Made by a program: the position numbers and the translations under genes. A DNA stretch of 64,000 nt from the NCBI RefSeq assembly GCF_964355755.1, contig NC_092679.1:7068001-7132000 (forward strand), read 5' to 3'. This stretch comes from Antedon mediterranea (Eukaryota > Echinodermata > Crinoidea > Comatulida > Antedonidae). Shown here one piece after another: positions 27,069-38,663 of the stretch (position 1 is its first letter; the number at the start of each line of letters is the position of its first letter). The notes under the pieces are model-generated. The model made no database searches and was not told the origin of the DNA. It was given only the letters and a program-made list of their open reading frames with translations.

Positions 27069-28540
27069 GTAAGTTTATTTATATTTTTGGTGCATTGTAA
27101 AATTATTTTTATTTTGCAATAAAATCATGTAGTATTTTATTGTAATTGTCAACCTGTAGCTTTTTTGGTTTACATTCTATGGTCGATATGTTAGGAAATT
27201 TAAATATTTTAAAAATAAAATTAATACACAATTACATTCGCAAATTTCTAAAAAAAAATGTGATTTTTGTAACTACGTTCTGAAGTTAATGAATTTACAT
27301 GGTTGTTTCTAATGCTTTGCTGGAATAGGATTGTAATGAGGTGATTTAAGTTTAGGTTGGTTGGCCTTGACTTTCATAATCTGAGGTTTCAATTGTAAGT
27401 TCGTTTCTCAAATGAATGTCTTATCCCAGTTTTTGTAAAATAAAATAATTTTCTTAAAAGCCTCTTTTTATTGACTTCTAGAAATATTGAATTAGTTTTC
27501 TTCTCAGTTGGCAATCAACCTTGAACTTGTAATTAGTAAAAATGATGATGATGGTAATTACAGTAAAAATATTATTTGGCAAATATTCGCAATCCATTTC
27601 AGTTTCTAGAAACATTGAAGTTGAACATCATTAGGCTGATACATTAATGTACCGTCAATAACCAATTAATGTAATGATGGGTTCTCTATAAATTTTAATG
27701 CGTCACTTCACATTTCCTCCGCTTTTATATCACTTTCTAAAGAATATTAAGTTGTATTAAAAGATTTTATTGCCAATTGCTAATTTACTGAATGTAATAG
27801 TTAGCTAACTATAGGATTGAAGTTTTAAAAAAATAAAAATTACAGTATAGTTTTCGTTAAACCGTTGCATTCAGTTCTATTGTTATATTTTCAGAAAATT
27901 TCAGCAAATTAATCATATTTTTTTTCCTTTTGTAATTTTGTTATGCTTTGCACAAGTTAAATGTATGATATTCATTTTTATACATACCTTTCAACAATAT
28001 TTAGACAACATCTGGAACGTGTTCTATTGGTCAGTGGTACTGTATGGCAATAATAGTATACTGTAGAAAATAGTGGCTGAAATTTGGCACGCAAATTGAA
28101 CTTGAAATTTGTTATAAATTATACATTTTGTAGAGTATTTGGTATTAAAATTGTGCAATTAAATCTTGCTGAATATTTAATAATGTATTATTATAAAAGA
28201 TTTAATCTATAATTACTATTGAGTATGTCAATGCTTAGCTTATTACAGATACTTAGTATTTACAATAATGTATTTATGACATCAATAATAAATGAATTAA
28301 CCTCCATAAGTATAACTAATTAGACATAAATGAATAGGGTTTGGAGATTGCTGTCTCTCGTCAGCATTATATTGTTAGTTTATGTTCGCTTGTGTTTGAC
28401 CCATCTCTGATTGTCTCGCAAATTATGCTTGTCACTTTTATTGTCTTCTCATAAAAAGCAATTGAAGAACTTCCATGTTCTCTACTTCTTATGTTTAACA
28501 TAGACTAAAGTAAAACACTTCTTAAGCTTGGTATTAACAC
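27069..28540. other. Non-coding, no gene seen
   Basis: AT-rich, possibly intronic to an extended HEATR5. No exon or RNA gene found. Confidence 0.4.
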
Positions 28541-28692
28541 CGGTGGCGTAACGGCTATGAGCACTCTCTGGCTCAACCAAGGGGCCCCGGAGCGGAGTCC
28601 AAAACATGAGTAGTTCAATGCAACTACCGAGTGTTGGAGGGGCCCTTGGGAGTACTGAACCAGGAGCCTTTTTCCCATGCATTACGTCACTG
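28541..28692. mobile_element. 152-bp hAT-type MITE, copy 1
   Basis: Ends CGGTGGCGTAACGG and TTACGTCACTG are inverted (hAT-like CAGTGRCGTAA). The flanks ATTAACAC and GGTAACAC agree at 6 of 8 bases, a decayed 8-bp target duplication. Interior GGCTATGAG, GTGTTGGAGG and GAGTACT words match 61354-61505, also exactly 152 bp. Confidence 0.75.
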
Positions 28693-30635
28693 GGTAACAC
28701 TAAAATACTATTTGAGTAAGAATTACAAATCTATATGTCTTGTTTCAGCCATGTTTCTTACACTATTGAAATCCGTTAAAATTTAGACGACTTTATACTA
28801 CTAATTTTACAACGGTAACCCTTTATACCCAAGCTGTTACAAGGTGTTATCGCTCAGATTTCTTTAATAAAACGCTTAATTTCCTCAATATCAATTGAAA
28901 ATCTCCCTTGTTGAATTAAACAACGAATTCTTTATCATATATTTGATTTGTTTGGCGTTAACCCGGACTTAACGTTATCAATTATGCAAATTACATCGCA
29001 ACTGTTACACTACAATAATCAGAGACGCTTGTTGATCCTTGAGGCGTGTAACAAACGCTATTATATCATCGATGACTATCGAATATTGTACAAAATACAG
29101 AAGAATACTGCAGCACTTGGTTTATTATATTCTGTGATAGTTCATACTTACTGTAGCTAGCAGAGATGAGATTGATTAAGAAGTAAAAAATAAACGATGG
29201 GTTTCAAGTGATGGAGTCTTACTGTTATAGGAATTATACTTTGTTAATCTAAGGTAAATCAACAGATTTCTGGGAAAAGACAGATTTTACTATATTTTTA
29301 AGTGATAGTGTCCGCATATTGGGCATACAATAATATGTATAGAATTTGAATATTGAAGAGCTATATAATTTAATAGATAAACAGTGATTATGATGTAATT
29401 ATTTTGTTCTTCAATTGCGTCAGAAAGAAAATCTGTTAGATAAAAATACAAGTAGTTATTAGGAGATACTCGCGCTATATTTTTATCCAGAACACGTTTA
29501 ACTTGATATCAAAGATTTACAAATGATTGATACTACATTAGTATCGTTTATCTTCATCTAACAAATTATGTAGAAAAAAGGATGTATAAATAATGCTGTG
29601 GATTTGAATGCAGGTTTATCTAGTTTAAAATAAATACATCTGGAAACCAAATTTAGTATTTGCTACGGTTTTTTTTCTTTATGATCATTTATTTTTAAGA
29701 TTGTTGGTGGTTATGGATCTGAAATATAAAAACTCTAAAATCTTCTAAAAACTCTAAAATCTTCTAAAAACTCTAAAATCTTTCCTAAATAAAAGTATAG
29801 TAAGTTTTTTTTAATTTTTTTAGTAATAGTCAGTTTCTGCAATTTTTGTTAATTTTTTTTAAAATTTATTTTTTTGCCTGTTTGACAGAGTTTTTCCAGT
29901 TTGATTAAATAATCTACCTACTGTATATAATATTTATTTTCTTATAGAACTGGGATGGCCTAATCTTCTGTACACACAAAAACTGTTGTACTATATTTAT
30001 AAATATATTTATTTATTATGGTATAAAATGTTTTATACTAATTTGTGTAATATAACACTTCACTGTACCAGCTAATTATTACTGTACTGTAGCCTACATC
30101 AGTCATCATTTGGAAAAAAAAATGTAGTACCTACTTTAAAATCATATGCATTGCTAATTGAGGACTAAATCTTGTTAATAGCCTTCTTGGCATATTCCCA
30201 AGACTCTGGCATTCATTATTAAGTAATAAAAATGATTTTTGATCTGTCAAGGCTGTCCATTAGGCTGTCGTACCATCTTCCTCTCATTTGTTATAGTTTT
30301 TGAGGTGTTATTAAGGTTATTATTTGCTAGGTATTAGATTATTAGGAGATTTTACTAACTTAGCTAAGCAGCTTCTCCTAAACGATCATTTCATATGATT
30401 ATTGTTTTCACGGTAACCACTGAAGTAGATGCAGTGTACTTCTTATGCTAAGTGAAACGTCCTTAGAATTAAACAATTCTACTATCTATGGGAATACCAC
30501 TTAAAGATATATCCTTAAATATTTGTGAAATACTTAATATTTAATGGAATATATCTAACTTAAGTATGATTGGTAAATGCTAAGCAAGTTCTAATAAACT
30601 TGTTTTTCCCATGATTGACTAAAAAGTAAAGCAAC
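28693..30635. other. Non-coding with a short tandem repeat
   Basis: A 19-bp unit (AAAAACTCTAAAATCTTCT) is repeated about 2.7 times at about 29737-29785. Otherwise AT-rich and featureless. Confidence 0.5.
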
Positions 30636-33600
30636 ATATTCATTTTCATATTCATATTCATTTATTATCCAGAAAAAATAATACAAAAACAATACAAAAA
30701 GCATATATAACATAGAACAACAACAAGCAGAGAAAAAGCGCAGAACACTATCCTGGCGGATTGTCAAAAAGCAAAAAATATCGCTATAAAAGACTCTCCT
30801 GATAGTGCTGGTGGCAAAATAACATTAACAAGGATAAACATTTAACAACCCGGTAACATAGAATTTATATAAAACAGAATAAAAATTGCAATCATTATAA
30901 ATAAACATGTCTGTTATATATACCGGAATCTCATCCCACATCCGTGGAAATGAAATAAAAACAGAATAAAAAAAAGCATTAGTACGAGACTTCTCATGTC
31001 TGAAAACAAGTTTCTCACTTCTACGTTCAACAGGTTTAGGTAGCAAAGCACCATCAATTAGGAAATCTGTACAGAGGCACTTCACAACAAATTTAACACG
31101 GATGAATTTAAGTCTATTATAAATCGTGGGTAATTTTAGAGTCCGTAACCTTTGTTCGTATGACGGCCGCATGTCATAATCCATGTGAAAAAAACGTGGG
31201 AAGCATGATCGTGTAAAGCGTCTCTGAACAGATTCAATCTGATTGATGGTGCTTTGCAGAAATGGAAACCAGACAGGTGAAGCGTATTCAATTACAGGCC
31301 TAATGATAGACTTAAATAATTTAGGAAAAACGGTCTGATCATTGGTTCTAACACACCTCTTAATAAATCCTACAAGTTTATTGCATTTACCAGTAGTCAG
31401 AGAGATGTGTTTATTCCACTTCAAATCTGAAGACAAGGTAACACCAAGATACTTGTATTCTGTTACACTTTCTAGTACTTTATTATCAATTTCATAATGA
31501 AAATACTGTTTTACTTTCGATCTAGAGATCGACATAACCTTACATTTACTGTTATTTAGAGACATATAATTATCATTGCCCCATAGGGATATGGCAGTTA
31601 GATCGTCTTGAAGCTTCAAACAATCATCTTGATTATTTATTACTCTGAACAACACAGTATCATCTGCATATAATGCAATATTTGAGTTAACTACTGATGG
31701 GAGCTCACATGTATACAAATTAAAAAGAATAGGTCCCAACACGGAACCTTGAGGTACCCCCGATAATACATCTTTCCAATCTGAAAGTGAACCTTTGAAT
31801 AACACTGCTTGGCTACGGTTAATCAGAAAAGATTGTAACCAACTCATGAGCTTACCGGCAAAGCCATATTTTTGTAGCTTATTAATGAGAAGTGAATGAC
31901 AAACCTTGTCAAAAGCCTTGGACCAATCTAAAAACACAGCATCAACTCTTGGCGGTTTGTTTACATCTAAACATTTAGCCCATTGGTGGTAAATTGTGGC
32001 AAGCTGTGTTACACACGATCTTTTGTTACAAAAACCATGTTGTGTGGAAGGCAAAAGGCCAAGTTTATCAGCATGAGAAACCATGTGCTTTCCAATAAAG
32101 CGCTCAAGCATTTTCCCGACCACTGACGTCAGGGAGATGGGGCGATAGTTTACAACATTGTCACCAGGGCCTGATTTATGTATTGGTACAACATGGGCTA
32201 CTTTCCAGTCAGCTGGGACTTTACCGGTTTTAATTGAGATATTAAATATCTCAGTCAAGACACCAATGATTGTGAAAGATGACAGTTTAAGCATTTTAGG
32301 GGAGATACCGTCAGGCCCTGGGGATTTATTCCCATCTAATGAAGAAATCAGACATTTAACATCTGCTTCATTGATCAGCAGATCAGAAAGAGGAGGATCA
32401 ACCAATGAAGATATCATCTGGTTATTATTGGGTACAGGTTTAGAAAAGTTACTATGAAAAAATGTATTAAATTTATTAGCAATTAAACTAGGATCATCTG
32501 TTGTGATGTTATCAAACTTAAAACTTGTTGGAAAACATTTATGTCTTTTAGCATTAACGAACGCCCAAAAAGGTTTTTGGTCTTTTGAGTTTGTTGCTAA
32601 TTGTTTTACATATTCATAGTAACTCTTTTTACACATATATTTTACATTATTTCTAATTACCTTATACCTGTCCCATAGATTAACATTTTCTGGCTTAGAT
32701 TTAGCCTTTTTATAGGCTCTTTTCTTTTTTCGACTTAACCTGACAACCTCTTGTGATATCCACGGAGGTCTTTTTTTAACACTACCTTTGCCTTTAGGTA
32801 CGATCTTATTAAACACTTTCAAGAGCATATCCCTAAAATTTTTCCAGGATGTATCAACATCATTTACAACTAGACACGAATTCCAATCTGCAGATTCTAA
32901 TTCTTCGTGTAATAGGTTAGGGTTAAGTTTTGAGTACAGAAATTTTGATCTATTTGGTAGTTTTCGAAAACCAGTTAACTTTACATTCATATTAAATTTC
33001 ACACCCACATGGTCACTTTTACCCAGGCCTTCAATTTGTTCAATATTGAACAACTCAGGCCTATTGCTAAAAATTAAGTCCAAGGTGTTGCCTTCAACAG
33101 TATTGTTAGCTATTCTTGTATGAAAATTAACCATTTGTACAAAATCAAGCGAGTCCATGGAGTCAAAAATAAGATGTTCGAAGTTATTTACAAGGTATTG
33201 TCTTTGGTGACGAATATTAAAATCCCCTAAAAGAATGATGGCTTTGTAGTGATGACTATTATCTAGTACTTCTTCCATGGCATTTAAAAAGTGTTGTGTG
33301 TACAGCATAGGTGCATTTGGTGGGCGATAGAAGCATCCGATCAAGATCTTACCAAGCTTACATGTAATCTCAGCCCATACAATTTCCAGGTTGTTGTGTT
33401 TAAACGCAGTTGTTGTTGGTTTACACGCATCACTGATGACCAGCATCACTCCACCACCATGCCTATTTCGATCGTTCCTGAATATCTGGTAACCACTCTC
33501 TATAATTATTTCTGCATCATTGATTTCATTGCCGAGCCACGTTTCTGTAATCGCAAGGATGTGAGGTTTTTCTGTATCCACAACAAGCTGCAACTCTGTT

Positions 33601-33911
33601 AATTTATTGCAGACACTTCTGGCGTTATACAGCAGTCCAGTAAGTTGTTGTGTACTGGGAGAAACCACACTGTTTGAAGACTCACTGCTGCAGGTACCAG
33701 CTGATCCATCAAAAAACGAAGCATTATGTGGAAGGACACATTTCAGACAAATCCATTCTTTTCTTGATGAAATAATATCATTAAAGTCAATATCTGTCAC
33801 TCCCTGGCAACGCTGATGATATTCATTGAGACAGCTGGAACATAAAATAAGCGGGGTGTTCTCAATATGTTTGTAACAATAACGACATCCTACATCCATC
33901 GTAGTATTCAT
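30636..33911 (-). mobile_element. LINE, apparently full coding region with repeated tail
   Basis: Body of the element whose open frame is 30825-33911. Its 3' end (left in the window) terminates near 30636 in tandem AATATG units, typical of L2/CR1-type tails. The 5' limit beyond the start codon is not resolved. AGGCCTA-rich sequence at about 34020-34035 looks like host DNA. Confidence 0.75.
30825..33911 (-). CDS. LINE polyprotein: PHD finger, endonuclease, reverse transcriptase (intact)
   Basis: An uninterrupted 1028-residue frame from ATG 33911 (MNTTMDVGCRYCYKH); the frame is open further upstream, but that part reads like host sequence. A PHD-type C4HC3 finger uses C9, C12, C24, C27, H32, C35, C55 and C58. 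The AP-type endonuclease shows LLYNARSVCNKL, AITETWLG, ILLGDFNI and KSDHVGV. RT motifs follow: PGPDGISPKMLK, VVNYRPISLTSVVGKMLERF, LDWSKAFDKVCHSLLINKL, GVPQGSVLGPILFNLYTCEL and the catalytic LYADDTVLF. The C-terminal region has TEYKYLGVTLSSDLKWNKHI. All expected catalytic residues are present, so it may be a young and possibly competent copy. A CR1/L2-group placement is my inference. Confidence 0.92.
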   Translation of the reverse strand: MNTTMDVGCRYCYKHIENTPLILCSSCLNEYHQRCQGVTDIDFNDIISSRKEWICLKCVLPHNASFFDGSAGTCSSESSNSVVSPSTQQLTGLLYNARSVCNKLTELQLVVDTEKPHILAITETWLGNEINDAEIIIESGYQIFRNDRNRHGGGVMLVISDACKPTTTAFKHNNLEIVWAEITCKLGKILIGCFYRPPNAPMLYTQHFLNAMEEVLDNSHHYKAIILLGDFNIRHQRQYLVNNFEHLIFDSMDSLDFVQMVNFHTRIANNTVEGNTLDLIFSNRPELFNIEQIEGLGKSDHVGVKFNMNVKLTGFRKLPNRSKFLYSKLNPNLLHEELESADWNSCLVVNDVDTSWKNFRDMLLKVFNKIVPKGKGSVKKRPPWISQEVVRLSRKKKRAYKKAKSKPENVNLWDRYKVIRNNVKYMCKKSYYEYVKQLATNSKDQKPFWAFVNAKRHKCFPTSFKFDNITTDDPSLIANKFNTFFHSNFSKPVPNNNQMISSLVDPPLSDLLINEADVKCLISSLDGNKSPGPDGISPKMLKLSSFTIIGVLTEIFNISIKTGKVPADWKVAHVVPIHKSGPGDNVVNYRPISLTSVVGKMLERFIGKHMVSHADKLGLLPSTQHGFCNKRSCVTQLATIYHQWAKCLDVNKPPRVDAVFLDWSKAFDKVCHSLLINKLQKYGFAGKLMSWLQSFLINRSQAVLFKGSLSDWKDVLSGVPQGSVLGPILFNLYTCELPSVVNSNIALYADDTVLFRVINNQDDCLKLQDDLTAISLWGNDNYMSLNNSKCKVMSISRSKVKQYFHYEIDNKVLESVTEYKYLGVTLSSDLKWNKHISLTTGKCNKLVGFIKRCVRTNDQTVFPKLFKSIIRPVIEYASPVWFPFLQSTINQIESVQRRFTRSCFPRFFHMDYDMRPSYEQRLRTLKLPTIYNRLKFIRVKFVVKCLCTDFLIDGALLPKPVERRSEKLVFRHEKSRTNAFFYSVFISFPRMWDEIPVYITDMFIYNDCNFYSVLYKFYVTGLLNVYPC

Positions 33912-35485
33912 GCACGTCAACTGGCTAGGCCCAGAGAAGGGCAAGGAGAAGAATGGGTATGAGGCTTCTATTCCCTGGTGTATATCATGGGTCGACACCG
34001 TTGCCACAGAGGCTATGCCTAGCCTAGGCCTAGGTATAGTCCAGAAAAATAATATAAAAAGCTGGAAATATCCACAGATATCCATCAAACTGTCCTCTTC
34101 TCTTAATTCTCTCTTATCTATAGTACTGTAAACTTAATCATTTAGTTCAGGATTTGTGAGATTTTTGGAGATTTTAAGAATTGTAATCAAGACGATTTTT
34201 AATAACCTACCGGACTCACGAACACCGCCCTCATCACATCTACAAGGAGTATGATTGAACTTGTTACATGAGAAAATCTTTTTTTTATTTTATACCGTGA
34301 TTGTGCAGTAAAGTAAATTGCTGAGATTTGTTTTATCTTGTTGCTTGAAACACTTCGAATATTTTTGCACAGTGAAACAAAATCAATAGGACAGCTCATA
34401 GATAGAATTTGATTTCTACGAAAGGGATCGACTCAAACCAAAAGGGACCAACTCAAATATATCTTGTCACGTAAATCATATGGTATGTCCGTCACGTCCA
34501 TACATAATTTTTAAAATTTAACCTACAGATGAATACTGTACTGTTTAATTTTAATCATTAATTTAAATAATGTGCTTAAAAGAATATTGTCAGGATATAA
34601 TGTTGGTATTGTTATAAAATTGTTAATTTTGTGTCATGTGTACACGTCACTTTTTTACTCCTGGGTGGAATGAATTGACCTAAAACAATATGTTGTCAAC
34701 ATTTAATTGATTGAATAACAATTTGATTATATTTACATTTACATGAGATGGAAGATAATGTTGTTATACTTTTAAAAATGTTATTGGAACATTATTATTA
34801 ATCAAATAGAATATATACCGGTAATAACTAATGTATGCATATTCCGTCAACTTCTTAGTCAAGTTAGTATGAACACTTGTATGATGTGTTGTATTTCATG
34901 ATTGCTTCAATTATTCACAGATAAATTAAAGAATAGTGACTCACTTTAGTCTTCTTCGTATCAAGTTACCTTACCATCAATTAGTTGTACTCATATCTGC
35001 AGGTCATTCTACAACTATTGTAGTATTTATGATATGTGAATTATTTAAAACTGCATTTGCTGATAGTAGTTTTAGTAGTTACTGCAGTAATTGTACAGTT
35101 TAACTGCAGTAATTGTACAGTTTAACTGCAGTTGTAATTCTGCTACTGTTTGCTTCTAAATTTCTTAAAATTTAACTGTGACTGTTACTAGAGTAATAAT
35201 TCTTCTACTGCAGTACAGATATTTCTATGATAATCTTACTGTACAGGCATTTGTAATGATTTCTGCAGTAAATTGTACCATAGATTGCTGTACAACAGTA
35301 CCCAAGTGTGATAGGTATGCAATTAGTAGGTTTGCTCAATTTTAGATTGCTAATTTTCTTAAAATTTAACCGTGACCGTAAATTACTACCTGTATAGTAA
35401 ATGTACAGTATGGTAATTCTTCTACTGCAGTACATTTACAGGAGATCATTTGTATGCAAGGTATGCAATAGTAGTTCAGCTTAAT
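33912..35485. other. Non-coding with small CTGCAGTAATTGTACAG repeats
   Basis: CTGCAGTAATTGTACAGTTTAA-type words recur at about 35080-35130. A related block (TTAAAATTTAAC...TTCTTCTACTGCAGTACA) appears at about 35163-35217 and 35350-35430. No gene seen. Confidence 0.5.
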
Positions 35486-37072
35486 TAGTTATCCGCATTC
35501 AGCGGATAACTCCTTGTAACTGTCCTGTTTCATCATCTTTTTTTTTTTTTTCTGTATTATTCTTCTTTCTTTCTGTCATTTTTGTGCAGAGCGTATCTCT
35601 AAAACTTGTAAAGTTAACATTTTATAACTTTGTCAACATATGGGCAATCACGTGAAGTTGTGCTTTCCTATATTTGGATGACGTCAGAGTTGCGCAACAT
35701 GACTTATGCGCGTTTTTATGAATTTCGCGTATTTAACATAACTCGAAAACCATATAACAATTTAACTTGAAACTTAGCAAAAGTTTAATTTATATTGTGC
35801 GCTAATTTTTTGTACACTAAAAATGGTATGTTATACACGAAGTTACGCGCGCACGTGCATTTAAAATTTTAAAATGCGAAAAAACAATTTCTAATCAACT
35901 TTCTACGCATTTCATGTCATTTTAAGGATGTCAAAAATTCCCACGCGCCCACAAATTTTTACAAGCGCGGTGCGCATGTAGCGTTAAAAACATATTTTCT
36001 TTGCGTGATTTATGTTTTTCTGGCCTTTTTTTAGTAATTTTACTAACTTTTAAACAATTTTGACTTAAAATCACGTCATATAAGCACGTCGAATTAAATA
36101 ATTTGCGCGCGTTTTTGATGAAAAAGTTCAAAAATTCAGCAAAATTATGCCTTTTTTTAAATAGTCGTAGTTTCTAAACTAAACGGTGAAAGTTATTTTT
36201 ATTACATATTCTGGAAGTTGATGAATTGTAGATATCGAATAATGTATTAATATTGCTAACCGGACATTGTGACGTTGTCGTATGGCCACGCGAATATAAA
36301 ATTTAGGATTTTTGTGTCTTTCGTAATAGGTCATAACATTTAATAGAGCGCATCTCTACTTATCCATTTTCCATTTTCACCCTGATTTTGATATTGTCTA
36401 GGTCAATCGACTATCTTTCGCATGAGTTAAAAATATTTTAATTTTTTTGACGTCATCATGCCTAAAAATTTAAATTACGTGTGGCATTAATTTCATCTTT
36501 ACAGTAAATTTTAATCTGTTATAGCTCGTAAGAATAAAATGTGATAATCACGATTAAAACATTTCCTGGAAGCTATTGGATTGTAGATACAAAACCATGT
36601 GAACATTTTGCCAATCGGATGTTGTGACGTCATCATATGGCCAGTTAAATAAAAAAAGTCGTATTTTCATCTTTTGCGTCATAATTCATTACATTTAAAA
36701 GAGCGCGCATTAATATTTCACGTATTTAAATTTCTTCTACACGTTAATATGTTGTTGCTGAGATAATTTCCTTCCAAAATTTCTATCTTCGCATTTCATT
36801 TTAAAACCGTGAACATGTCAAAAATTGCAATAAATAGCGGGTCTCGTAATTTCACCTATTCTACACTGTATGTGATATGGATACAGATTATACTGTGTAT
36901 ACTATATATGAATCAAATTAATAGAATTCAGCAATAACAACATATCATATTCTTCAGTTCAGGTCATAATGCCATAATCTTTTTTCGTGTGCAATATTCC
37001 AACGTATGACGTGCACGTGGCGTTTGTCGTGCGGATAACTAACTCGTCAAAGTGACGAGTTTCATGTCTAGT
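35486..37072 (+). mobile_element. Helentron/Helitron2-like element, array copy 1 (1587 bp)
   Basis: The 5' end TAGTTATCCGC forms a hairpin with GCGGATAAC (35488-35510). Near the 3' end the inverse word GCGGATAACTA (37031-37041) is followed by a 9-bp stem, AACTCGTCA/TGACGAGTT with a 3-base loop, then 11 bases ending CTAGT at 37072. Terminal word at the 5' edge, its inverse placed inside a 3' hairpin, and a T on each side of the array are features described for Helitron2/Helentron elements. No Rep/helicase coding, so non-autonomous. Confidence 0.7.
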
Positions 37073-38663
37073 TAGTTATCCGCATTTAGCGGATAACTCC
37101 TTGGAACTGTCCTGTGTCTTTTTTTTTTTTTTCATTATTCTTCAGTCTTTCTCCCTCACTTTTTGTGCAGAGCGTATCTCTAAAATGGGTAAACATAACA
37201 TTTCATAACTTTGTCAACATATGGGCATTTACGTGAAGTTGTGCACCTCCTATTTTTGAATGACGTCATAGTTACGCAACGTGACTTACGCGTGATTTTA
37301 TGATTTTTTTAAATTGATCATAGATTTAAAACCAAGCGTAATTTTGTTTTTACATTTTATGAAATTTTAAGTCATATCAAGGGCAGACTGTTTGTGCACA
37401 AAAAATGGCATGTTTTACAAGAAGTTACGCGCGCACGCGCGTTTGAAATTTTAAAATGCGAAAAATTAATTTCTAATCAACTTTCTACGCGTTTCATGTC
37501 ATTTTAAGCATGTAAAAAATTCCCACGCATGCGCAAATTTGTACGTGTGCGGTGCGCACGTAGCATTAAAAACATATATTTTTCGCGTGATTTATGTTTT
37601 TCCAGCCTTTTCTAGTAATTTTACCAACTTTTAAACAATTTCGACTTAAAGTTACGTCATACGAGCACGTCGAATTGGACAATTTGCGCACGTTTTTGAT
37701 GAAAAAGTACAACAATTTGTCAAAATTATGCCTTTTTTTAAACAATCGTAATTTCTAAACTACACGGTCAACTTTTTGTGGATGACATATTCTGGAAGTT
37801 GATGAGTTGTAGATATCGGATCATGTATTAATATGGCTAACCGGACATTTTAACGTCATCGTATGGCCACACGAATATAAAATTGAGGATTTTTGTATCT
37901 TTCGTCATAGCTCATCACATTTAATAGAGCGCATCTCCACTTATACATTTTCCATTTTCACCCCGATTTTGATATTGTCTAGGTCAATCAACTATCTTTC
38001 GCATGAGTTAAAAATATTTTAATTGTTATGACGTCATCGTGCCTAAAAATTTAAATTACATGTGGCATTAATTTCATCTTTACAGTAAATTTTAATCTGT
38101 TATAGCTCGTAAGAATAAAATGTGATAATCACGATTAAAACGTTTTCTGGAAGCGATTGGATTGTAGATACGAAATCATGTAAAAAATTTTCCAATCGGA
38201 TGTTGTGACGTCATCATATGGCCAGTTAAATAAAAAAAGTCGTATTTTAATATTTTGCGTCATAGTTCATCACATTTAAAAGGGTGCGCATCTATATTTT
38301 ACGTTTTCAAATTTCTTCTACACGTTAATATGTTGTTCCTAAGATAATTTCCTTCTGAAATTGCTATCGAAGTGTTTCATTTTGATACCGTCGCCATGTT
38401 AAAAATTTGAATAAATGGCGGGTCCCGTAATTTCACCTATTCTACACTGTATGTAATATGTATACAGATTATGCTGTTTGCATGTATACTATATGACACA
38501 AAATTGACAGAATTCAGCACTAACAGCATATCATATTCTTCAGTTCTTGTCATAATGCCATAATCTTTATCTGTGTGTGAAATATTCCAACGTATGACGT
38601 GCACGTGGCGTTTGTCGTTGTGCGGATAACTAACTCGTCAAAGTGACGAGTTTCATGTCTAGT
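37073..38663 (+). mobile_element. Helentron-like element, array copy 2 (1591 bp)
   Basis: Directly abuts copy 1 at the CTAGT/TAGTTATCC junction. It has the same ends (GCGGATAACTA at 38622-38632, stem-loop 38632-38652, CTAGT at 38659-38663). Its first third (about 37280-37400) and its 3' 150 bp are clearly more divergent than copies 1 and 3 are from each other. Confidence 0.7.

Noticed and set aside
28948..29160. 70-codon open frame, plus strand
   Set aside because: No splice support, no homology, typical of AT-rich noise.
32158..33816. Plus-strand open frames opposite the LINE
   Set aside because: Antisense shadows of the intact LINE frame.
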